Shown here piece after piece: positions 6,463-11,861 of a DNA stretch of 11,861 nucleotides. Source of the DNA: Clostridia bacterium. Its GTDB lineage: Bacteria > Bacillota > Clostridia > Monoglobales > Monoglobaceae. The position numbers and the translations under genes are program-made. Where the stretch lies: NCBI GenBank assembly GCA_017625185.1, contig JAGALN010000108.1:1-11861 (forward strand). Reading direction: 5' to 3'. The notes under the pieces are model-generated. The model saw only the letters and a list, made by a program, of their open reading frames with translations. It ran no database searches and had not been told where the DNA came from. Positions within the stretch are counted from its first letter, which is position 1. Every line of letters begins with the position of its first letter.

Positions 6463-6478
6463 ACACAACATCTTGTGA
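6463..6478. promoter_or_regulatory. NrdR-like box, promoter-distal
   Basis: The plus strand reads ACACAACATCTTGTGA, matching the near-palindromic NrdR consensus at about 14 of 16 positions. The 32-bp offset from the proximal box is the paired spacing described for NrdR sites, about three helical turns. Confidence 0.65.
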
Positions 6479-6493
6479 TTTTTCTAGTTTTTG

Positions 6494-6542
6494 GAGAAAA
6501 AAGAGAGTCCGGTCATCGGCAAAATTTTCTGCCGATGACCGG
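6494..6542 (-). terminator. Rho-independent terminator of the rubredoxin gene
   Basis: A perfect 12-bp stem (6509-6520 with 6531-6542, 10-nt loop) begins five bases after the rubredoxin stop. In the leftward direction it is followed within six bases by a run of six T. Confidence 0.82.
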
Positions 6543-6547
6543 GTTTT

Positions 6548-6706
6548 CTATTCTTGTTCGAACTGGTCCTTGCCTACGCCGCAAAGGGGGCAAACATAAT
6601 CCTCGGGGACATCCGCCCACTTGGTACCTGCAGCAACCCCGTTATCAGGATCTCCCGCTGCCTCGTCATAAACATAACCACAAACAGTGCAAACATATTT
6701 TTCCAT
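6548..6706 (-). CDS. Rubredoxin
   Basis: This 52-aa protein is a full-length small rubredoxin, an electron carrier with a single iron held by four cysteine thiolates, active in the cytoplasm of anaerobes. The two metal knuckles are C6-T-V-C9-G and C39-P-L-C42-G. Between them are the expected G-Y-V-Y-D, the D-P-D-N-G loop and the T-K-W-A-D-V-P stretch. The start ATG has AAGGAGG seven bases upstream. The gene has its own promoter and terminator, so it is probably a single-gene unit. Redox partners are not encoded nearby; in related anaerobes rubredoxins feed electrons to peroxide- and oxygen-reducing proteins such as rubrerythrin. The family call is essentially certain from motif and length. 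Confidence 0.97.
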   Translation of the reverse strand: MEKYVCTVCGYVYDEAAGDPDNGVAAGTKWADVPEDYVCPLCGVGKDQFEQE

Positions 6707-6738
6707 AGGTACTCCTCCTTTTCTATTCTGTGCTTTTT

Positions 6739-6767
6739 ATTTTACAATAATTGTTCTGCTTTGTAAA
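6739..6767 (-). promoter_or_regulatory. Promoter of the rubredoxin gene
   Basis: On the minus strand TTTACA (6767-6762) and TAAAAT (6744-6739) are 17 bp apart, about 32 bp before the start codon. It lies between the BofC-like gene and rubredoxin. Confidence 0.7.
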
Positions 6768-6787
6768 GGGGATTTTTCACTTTCCCC
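6768..6787 (-). terminator. Weak hairpin after the BofC-like gene
   Basis: A 5-bp stem (GGGGA 6768-6772 with TCCCC 6783-6787) lies eight bases past the stop codon, followed leftward by only TTT. It is a poor terminator and abuts the rubredoxin -35, so partial readthrough into rubredoxin is plausible. Confidence 0.3.
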
Positions 6788-6795
6788 AAACTTTA

Positions 6796-7194
6796 TTAGC
6801 TGGTATAATCCTCTTCAAAGGCGGCAAGCTCCTGACGATTTTTCAAAACAATCCCCTCTTTTAAGCGAATCAACTCTGCTGCCGGGAAATTGCCGGTATA
6901 CACATCCAAGGTATAGAGAAATGACACATCCTCCTCTGACACCATATAAATGGCAATGTTATCATTTTCAAGCCGTGCCAGATAGTAATCGACCCATACT
7001 GTCTCCCCCTCTGCCCCGGGATTTGCCTCTCTGTATGCGGGGGCTGCAGACACAAAATCTTCCGGGGTCATTGCCTCCCTGATTTTTTCTGTCTGGTATT
7101 GATAGGTTGCGGTATAAGCAAGATACCCTACCAAAATCGCAGCCGCAAAGACAACAACGCCCAAAGTCAGACTTTTAAACAGCTTCTTCGCCAT
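6796..7194 (-). CDS. Membrane-anchored small protein with BofC-like C-terminal domain
   Basis: The 132-aa protein has a short basic N-terminus (A-K-K-L-F-K), one hydrophobic membrane segment (about 9-29) and an extracytoplasmic domain. Its end, with L-Y-T-L-D-V (93-98) and then L-K-E-G-I-V...Q-E-L...E-E-D-Y-T-S, follows the pattern I associate with the C-terminal domain of BofC. BofC is a secreted inhibitor in the sigma-K checkpoint of sporulation, and many Clostridia carry similar one-pass proteins of unknown role. The start has AGGGGGT seven bases upstream. It is divergent from the class A PBP gene and shares a symmetric promoter region with it, so a cell-envelope or sporulation role is possible. 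The BofC relation is a motif-level impression, not a demonstrated homology. Confidence 0.6.
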   Translation of the reverse strand: MAKKLFKSLTLGVVVFAAAILVGYLAYTATYQYQTEKIREAMTPEDFVSAAPAYREANPGAEGETVWVDYYLARLENDNIAIYMVSEEDVSFLYTLDVYTGNFPAAELIRLKEGIVLKNRQELAAFEEDYTS

Positions 7195-7271
7195 AAAATT
7201 ACCCCCTACATCTTGTGTTTCCGGAATCTCTGTAACACTAATTTAACCTATTATTAACAGGGAAATAGCTT

Positions 7272-7280
7272 TTTATACCA
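7272..7280 (-). promoter_or_regulatory. Extended -10 promoter candidate of the BofC-like gene
   Basis: The minus strand reads TGGTATAAA (7280-7272), an extended -10 with no good -35. The predicted leader to the start codon is about 70 nt. It is the left half of an inverted repeat shared with the PBP promoter. Confidence 0.4.
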
Positions 7281-7287
7281 AAAAATG

Positions 7288-7296
7288 TGGTATACT
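7288..7296 (+). promoter_or_regulatory. Extended -10 promoter of the class A PBP gene
   Basis: TGGTATACT (7288-7296) is an extended -10 with no clear -35. Transcription would begin near 7303, giving a leader of about 50 nt to ATG 7353. The in-frame ATG codons at 7287 and 7302 are upstream of or at the transcript start, which argues against them. Confidence 0.6.
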
Positions 7297-7352
7297 ATAC
7301 TATGATATCATATCGAAAGAACGGATTATTTTCAGATAGGGGAGATTTCAGC

Positions 7353-9569
7353 ATGAACAGTACTGTAAAAAGATTCCTGCTTATCTTCAGCATTACCCTT
7401 GGCATCGGGATTCTACTGATTGGAATTCTGTTTGCCGGTGCGATCTTCGGGCTCTGGGGTAGCAGTGATATTGACGTGGAAGGCTTGACTCTGCACCAGA
7501 ATACATCCTTGGTCTATCTGGACAGGGATACCGGGGAGGAACGGGAGTTTGACTCCATCAATGCAGAGCAAGACCGGGTCTGGGTAGACCTGGAGGACAC
7601 TCCGAAGCATCTACAAAACGCCTTTGTCGCCATCGAGGACGAGCGGTTCTACGAGCACAAGGGCTATGACCTGAAGCGAACCACCAAGGCAACCTTGACC
7701 TGGATTGGAAAAAAGCTGATTGGCAAGGGCGGCGCGGCGTCTTTGGGAGGCAGTACCATCACGCAGCAGTTGATCAAAAACGTCACCGGTGACACCGAGC
7801 AGACGGCTGCCAGAAAGATTCAGGAGATCTCCCGGGCAGCGGCTCTGGAAAAAAAGATGGAAAAGGATGAGATTTTAGAACTGTATCTCAACTGCATCTA
7901 TCTATCTCAGGGCATCAACGGTGTCCAGACAGCATCACAGCTTTATTTCGACAAGGATGTCAAGGACTTATCTCTGGCAGAGTGTGCATCTATTGCCGGG
8001 ATTACCCAGTATCCTTCCCTTTATGATCCCTTTACCAACCCTGACAAGAACAAGGAGCGTCAGGAAATTGTCCTTGGAAAGATGCTGGAGCTTAACTACA
8101 TTTCCCAGAAAGAATACGAAACCGCAAAAGCAGAACCCTTAAACTTTGTTGACCCGGACAAAAAACAGGCGGAAACCACAACCCCGCCCGGCACCACATC
8201 CTATTTTGTAGATCAGGTCATCCGGGATGTTCTGCGGGATTTAAAGGAAAAAGGCTATTCGGAAAGCCTTGCCAATAAAATGTTATATTCCGGTGGCTTG
8301 AAAATTTATACCACCTATCAGCCAGAGGTCCAAAAAGCCCTGGAAAACTACTATGTGAACACCAGCAACTTCCCCAACGACGGCATCCAATCCGCCATGG
8401 CGGTCACCGACGTGCAAACCGGTGCGGTGGTTGGTATTGTAGGCGGCATTGGCGAAAAACCGGGAAGTCTAACTTTGAACCGTGCTACCAGTCCCCGGCA
8501 GCCCGGCTCTACCATCAAACCCATTGGCGTCTACGCACCTGCCATTGAAAAGGGTCTGATTACACCATCTTCGGTTTATGTGGACAAGGCAACCTCCTAT
8601 GGGGACTGGGTCCCCAGAAACTATGACCACAGCTATCGGGGAAGTGTCAATGTCCGCAGCGCACTGCGGTCTTCCTTGAATACCATCCCCGTTGAGATTC
8701 TCAATAAGATGGGTGCCCAGGAAAGCTATGATTTCCTGACAGAAAAGCTGGGGATTACCACCTTGGTTAAGTCCAGAAAGATTGACGGAAAAATTTATAG
8801 CGATATTGGTCTTTCCCAGTTGGCACTGGGCGGTTTGACCGATGGCGTTACTGCAGTAGAAATGGCAGCAGCCTTTTCTGCCTTTGCCAACAACGGTGTT
8901 TACCACACCCCCTACACCTATACCGAGGTCAAGGACAAGGACGGCAACGTGATTCTTACCTCTAACCGGGAATCCTGGCAGGCAATGGAACCCTCCACCG
9001 CCTTTGTGATGCACAAGATGCTTCAGGAGGTTGTCACCTCTGGCACCGGTGGCGGCGCCGGCATCTCCGGCTATCAAACAGCGGGAAAAACGGGTACTAC
9101 CTCCGACAACAACGACCGTTGGTTCGTCGGCTATACCCCTCATTATGCGGCAGCAGTCTGGTACGGCTATGATATTCCGAAAGAAATTTCGGTTTCCGGC
9201 AACCCCTGCATTCCCGTGTTCCGAAATGTGATGAACACCATTCACAAAGAAATTGACCCCGCCTACCGGGAAATAAAACGTCCCTCCAATGTAATTTCCC
9301 TTTCCTACTGTCCCATGAGCGGCAAGCAGCATACCGAGGAATGCCCCACCGAGCCGGAAAGCTTCTACTTTATCAAAGGGAACACCCCCGGGGCTTGTAC
9401 CTCTAACCACGAGGGATTTGTTCCACCGGAGGAAGAGGACGGTACAGAAGGCGGAGAGGGAACCGAAGGCGAGGGTACTACCGAAACGGACGCTCCCACC
9501 GCCAGCGGAGCACCCTCAACAACTCCGTCCACGTCCACACCGTCAAATCCGCCCGCATTGGTGGAATAA
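7353..9569 (+). CDS. Class A penicillin-binding protein (bifunctional transglycosylase/transpeptidase, PBP1A type)
   Basis: This 738-aa membrane protein polymerises lipid II into glycan strands and crosslinks them outside the membrane. It has a short cytoplasmic tail and one membrane segment (about 8-33). The GT51 transglycosylase contains the catalytic E95-D-E-R-F...H-x-G motif, GGSTITQQ (132-139) and the E-I-L-E-L-Y-L-N stretch. The transpeptidase has all three active-site motifs: S386-T-I-K389, S441-L-N443 and K579-T-G. A short segment with C653, C664 and C682 follows. The tail is a disordered Glu/Gly then Thr/Ser/Pro stretch of about 45 residues. ATG 7353 is chosen for AGGGGAG nine bases upstream and for the promoter position. 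It is divergent from the BofC-like gene and convergent with ricT. The family is certain; which paralogue it is cannot be told. Confidence 0.95.
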   Translation: MNSTVKRFLLIFSITLGIGILLIGILFAGAIFGLWGSSDIDVEGLTLHQNTSLVYLDRDTGEEREFDSINAEQDRVWVDLEDTPKHLQNAFVAIEDERFYEHKGYDLKRTTKATLTWIGKKLIGKGGAASLGGSTITQQLIKNVTGDTEQTAARKIQEISRAAALEKKMEKDEILELYLNCIYLSQGINGVQTASQLYFDKDVKDLSLAECASIAGITQYPSLYDPFTNPDKNKERQEIVLGKMLELNYISQKEYETAKAEPLNFVDPDKKQAETTTPPGTTSYFVDQVIRDVLRDLKEKGYSESLANKMLYSGGLKIYTTYQPEVQKALENYYVNTSNFPNDGIQSAMAVTDVQTGAVVGIVGGIGEKPGSLTLNRATSPRQPGSTIKPIGVYAPAIEKGLITPSSVYVDKATSYGDWVPRNYDHSYRGSVNVRSALRSSLNTIPVEILNKMGAQESYDFLTEKLGITTLVKSRKIDGKIYSDIGLSQLALGGLTDGVTAVEMAAAFSAFANNGVYHTPYTYTEVKDKDGNVILTSNRESWQAMEPSTAFVMHKMLQEVVTSGTGGGAGISGYQTAGKTGTTSDNNDRWFVGYTPHYAAAVWYGYDIPKEISVSGNPCIPVFRNVMNTIHKEIDPAYREIKRPSNVISLSYCPMSGKQHTEECPTEPESFYFIKGNTPGACTSNHEGFVPPEEEDGTEGGEGTEGEGTTETDAPTASGAPSTTPSTSTPSNPPALVE

Positions 9570-9571
9570 AA

Positions 9572-9590
9572 AAATCCGTAGAACGGATTT
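9572..9590. other. Hairpin directly after the PBP stop
   Basis: A perfect 8-bp stem, AAATCCGT (9572-9579) with ACGGATTT (9583-9590), begins two bases after the stop codon. No T-run follows. It may protect the mRNA 3' end or be the first of two tandem terminators. Confidence 0.5.
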
Positions 9591-9615
9591 CATAATAATT
9601 ATTCATGATTCACTA

Positions 9616-9647
9616 AAAAACACCCCATCGAATGATAGGGTGTTTTT
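9616..9647. terminator. Bidirectional terminator between the PBP gene and ricT
   Basis: AAAAACACCC (9616-9625) pairs with GGGTGTTTTT (9638-9647), with a further ATC/GAT pairing inside the loop. A- and T-runs on both sides make it work in both directions. It lies four bases beyond the ricT stop. Confidence 0.85.
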
Positions 9648-9651
9648 CTAA

Positions 9652-10776
9652 TTAATATCCACTGCCGTATCCGCCATTCCCAACAGGCTTCTCCGGTTTT
9701 TCTTGTTTCTGTTTCGTCACATTGGAATTCTGTTTCTGTTCCGACTTCCTCTCTCCAGAGGGTTTTCTCCGGTTTCGATTACGCCGCTTGTGATTGTTGT
9801 TTTTATTCTGGTTTTTTTCCTGTTTTGAGTTCTCCGGTTTCTTCTCTCCGGCATCCTCCGCCATCACTTCGGAAACAGCCTCTCCCTGTTCTTCCATCGC
9901 AACCGGTTCAGAATCGATTTCCTCTTCTACTACCGATTCCGGAGGAATGCTATCCCACTTTCTTCCGGCAAGAGAACGGAGCTGACCCACCGGATAATTT
10001 TCAAATCGGACTGCCTCCTCTCCCTCTTGGAAACGAACCCGAACGTTCCCTTTCAGAGTTGCCACATCGGCAACAATGCCGTCACCGTCAGGAGTTGCCA
10101 CCTTTTCTCCCTTTTTGGGGAGCCGTGCCAGCATATCTTCATAGGCATTCTGTTCATACTGTAGACAACACATCAATCTGCCACAGACCCCGGATATCTT
10201 GGTGGGGTTTAAGGAAAGCCCCTGCTCTTTTGCCATCTTGATGGACACCGGATGGAAGTCATTCAAAAAGCCACTGCAGCAAAGATATCTGCCGCAGATG
10301 CCATAGCTACCCAACTGCCGCGCCTCGTCCCGGACACCAATCTGCCGAAGCTCAATCCGGGTCCGAAAGACACCTGCCAGGGACTTAACCAGCTCCCGGA
10401 AGTCCACCCGACCATCTGCAGTAAAGTAAAATAAAATCTTGCTCCGGTCAAAGGTATACTCCGCATCCACCAGCTTCATATCCAGCTTATGCTCTGCAAT
10501 CTTTTCCACTGCCAGGGCGAAGGCTTCCTTTTCTTTCTCCTTGTTCTCCTCCACCTGCTTGAAATCAGCCTCGGTGGCAAGTCGCTGGATGGGTTTTAGG
10601 GGGGCTACGATTTCGCCATCTTCCACCATCCGGTTGGCAATGACAACCTTACCCATTTCCAGACCGTGGGCGGTTTCTGCCAGAACATGCTCCCCCACCT
10701 TTGCCTGGATACCCTTAGGGTCGAAATAATACGCCTTGCCGGCATTATTGAATTTAACTCCGATAATTTCTACCAT
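9652..10776 (-). CDS. ricT: PSP1-domain protein RicT (YaaT), regulatory iron-sulfur protein
   Basis: In Bacillus, RicT joins RicA and RicF in a complex that directs RNase Y mRNA processing and promotes sporulation, competence and biofilm formation. The 374-aa protein has the PSP1 core in its first ~270 residues. It contains the conserved cysteine blocks G-I-C161-G-R-Y-L-C166-C167 and G-V-C198-G-R-L-M-C203-C204, which supply iron-sulfur ligands in the complex. After about residue 280 comes a ~95-residue extension, first acidic, then very rich in K, N, R and Q, ending G-G-Y-G-S-G-Y. The Bacillus protein is about 275 aa, so this tail is extra. The start codon lies inside the end of holB (23-nt overlap) with GGGAGG upstream, indicating translational coupling. 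The holB-ricT order is conserved in Bacillota. Confidence 0.93.
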   Translation of the reverse strand: MVEIIGVKFNNAGKAYYFDPKGIQAKVGEHVLAETAHGLEMGKVVIANRMVEDGEIVAPLKPIQRLATEADFKQVEENKEKEKEAFALAVEKIAEHKLDMKLVDAEYTFDRSKILFYFTADGRVDFRELVKSLAGVFRTRIELRQIGVRDEARQLGSYGICGRYLCCSGFLNDFHPVSIKMAKEQGLSLNPTKISGVCGRLMCCLQYEQNAYEDMLARLPKKGEKVATPDGDGIVADVATLKGNVRVRFQEGEEAVRFENYPVGQLRSLAGRKWDSIPPESVVEEEIDSEPVAMEEQGEAVSEVMAEDAGEKKPENSKQEKNQNKNNNHKRRNRNRRKPSGERKSEQKQNSNVTKQKQEKPEKPVGNGGYGSGY

Positions 10777-11734
10777 GGATTTCCTCCCAGAAATCTGTCG
10801 CCATACAAAGTACCGCCACAGAATAGTTTACATTTTGTTCTATCATCCGCTGATACTTCACAACAATTTCAGAAAGTTGCAACGCCGCATCCTTGGGGAG
10901 CCTGCTACAAAATTCAATCAACTCCCGGTTCTTATCCCCATTGGTGATGGGGACTTCCTGCAGCTGCAGTTTTCGATACATCACATCCCGGCACCAAGCG
11001 AGCAAAATTTCCAAAATCAGTGAAATATCCGTCTTGTTCTGCTTTAAGAACTTCACAAAGTCATACATATCCCGATAGGTCCCGCCTGCCATCGCCAGAA
11101 ACAGGCTTAAGGTTTCCTCTCGCAGGGCAATGGCTGGCTCGTCTTCCAAAAGCTCCAACGCTCTGCCAATGGCGCCGCCGCTTAGGACTGCCAGTTGCCT
11201 TGCCTTCTCCCGCGGGGTATTCTTTTCCTGAATCAAAAACTCCTCCACCTGGGTATCCGCCAGCGGTTGCATCCGCAATACCGGTGCCCGGGATAAAATA
11301 GTGGGCAGAAAGGCATTGGCGTTCTCCGCCAGCAAAATGATTGTACAGTATGTCGGCGGCTCCTCAAAGACCTTAAGCAAGCTATTCTGTGCCGGTGCCT
11401 GCATAGTATCCGCCAGGGGAATTACATAGACCTTTTTCCCATCCATGTAGGGCTTGATATAGACATCCCGTTTCATACTCCGGATGGTATCCACCAGAAC
11501 ATTTTCTTTTCTTTTAGACGAATCATAAAGCTGATTGGTGACCACCGTAAAGTCAGGATGGGTTTCGGGATTTTCCGTCTTTAAAATCCGGGCAGCAAAG
11601 GCCTTTGCAAGGGTCATCTTTCCACTGCCCCGCTTTCCCTCGATGATATAGGCATGCCCAATCCGTCCGGATTCCAGTGCCTTTGTCAGCAATGCTTTTA
11701 TCGAATCATTGCCAATGACAGTTTCCAAGGACAT
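10754..11734 (-). CDS. holB: DNA polymerase III delta' subunit (clamp loader)
   Basis: Delta-prime is part of the clamp loader that places the beta clamp on primed DNA. The 326-aa protein begins with an AAA+ module: I-G-N-D, the Walker A-like GKRGSGKMT (33-41), then N-S-L-L-K-V-F-E-E-P-P (117-127) and S148-R-A150. S-R-A replaces the usual S-R-C of clamp loaders but keeps the arginine finger. The four-cysteine zinc module that normally lies between the Walker A helix and the H-P-D motif is missing, since only seven residues (52-58) separate A-A-R-I-L from T-H-P-D. ATG 11734 is preferred because AGAGGTGAGG lies just upstream; the longer frame would need a TTG at 11752. ricT overlaps its 3' end. 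Identity is supported by motifs and by the ricT neighbour. Confidence 0.88.
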   Translation of the reverse strand: MSLETVIGNDSIKALLTKALESGRIGHAYIIEGKRGSGKMTLAKAFAARILKTENPETHPDFTVVTNQLYDSSKRKENVLVDTIRSMKRDVYIKPYMDGKKVYVIPLADTMQAPAQNSLLKVFEEPPTYCTIILLAENANAFLPTILSRAPVLRMQPLADTQVEEFLIQEKNTPREKARQLAVLSGGAIGRALELLEDEPAIALREETLSLFLAMAGGTYRDMYDFVKFLKQNKTDISLILEILLAWCRDVMYRKLQLQEVPITNGDKNRELIEFCSRLPKDAALQLSEIVVKYQRMIEQNVNYSVAVLCMATDFWEEIHGRNYRS

Positions 11735-11807
11735 ACCCTCACCTCTTTCCAATCAGGACAATAATCTTTGCCAATATATTCAATTCCTTGATTCCCATAA
11801 TTTCATT

Positions 11808-11834
11808 TACAATTTATCATGTACAATGTACAAT
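11808..11834. repeat. Short TACAAT repeats upstream of holB
   Basis: TACAAT occurs at 11808, 11822 and 11829 (spacings 14 and 7 bp), and the last two form the palindromic TGTACAATGTACA (11820-11832). This is AT-rich intergenic sequence; no clear promoter or end of the preceding gene could be assigned between 11735 and the window edge. Confidence 0.35.
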
Positions 11835-11861
11835 TCTATTTTTCTTAAATTAGCATTCACC

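Noticed and set aside
8469..9410. A 313-codon open frame on the - strand within the PBP transpeptidase region
   Set aside because: It lies opposite the S-x-x-K, S-x-N and K-T-G motifs of the PBP. Its glycine- and valine-rich translation is typical of a shadow frame.
11739..11798. A 19-codon leftward frame ending just before holB, its stop overlapping the holB ribosome site
   Set aside because: No ribosome site precedes its ATG and the sequence is AT-rich. The overlap could be chance, so it was not called as a leader peptide.
1..11861. CRISPR arrays, tRNA or rRNA genes, insertion-sequence transposases, phage or defence genes
   Set aside because: No regularly spaced repeats, cloverleaf or rRNA sequence, transposase motifs or known defence domains were seen on either strand.

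Overview
The window looks like a chromosomal segment of an anaerobic Clostridia-type Bacillota, roughly a Lachnospiraceae or Oscillospiraceae relative. This rests on gene content: an AddB-type nuclease subunit, RicT (YaaT) behind holB, a rubredoxin, a class III ribonucleotide-reductase-like protein, a BofC-like protein, strong AGGAGG ribosome sites and consensus sigma-A promoters. The species cannot be told from the sequence alone.

Layout. Positions 1-121 hold the C-terminal end of a HAD hydrolase gene (+). Next come short TGTAGG-bounded palindromic repeats, then addB (+, 262-3483). A bidirectional terminator separates addB from a convergent GH109-like Gfo/Idh/MocA gene (-, 3529-4764). That gene diverges from an AraC-type regulator (+, 4911-5741). 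Their shared intergenic region has two clear promoters and a 21-bp-spaced direct repeat abutting the -35 box of the GH109-like gene. A 343-bp stretch without genes (5742-6084) holds structured, partly GC-rich repeat elements and a terminator hairpin.

Three small leftward genes follow. The first is a 91-aa stand-alone NrdD-like glycyl-radical domain (6085-6360). The second is a 52-aa rubredoxin (6548-6706). The third is a 132-aa membrane-anchored BofC-like protein (6796-7194). The BofC-like gene diverges from a class A penicillin-binding protein (+, 7353-9569), and the two share a symmetric promoter region. A convergent terminator separates the PBP from ricT (-, 9652-10776), which is translationally coupled to holB (-, 10754-11734).

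How the genes fit together. Most are housekeeping: recombination and repair (addB), replication clamp loading (holB), RNA processing and development (ricT), and cell-wall synthesis (PBP). The regulator and GH109-like gene form an accessory sugar-response pair. The most interesting locus is the small NrdD-like gene. Its consensus promoter is overlapped by one of two sequences resembling NrdR boxes, placed exactly 32 bp apart. This suggests that a free-standing glycyl-radical domain belongs to the ribonucleotide reductase regulon, perhaps as a spare radical domain analogous to GrcA/YfiD for pyruvate formate-lyase.
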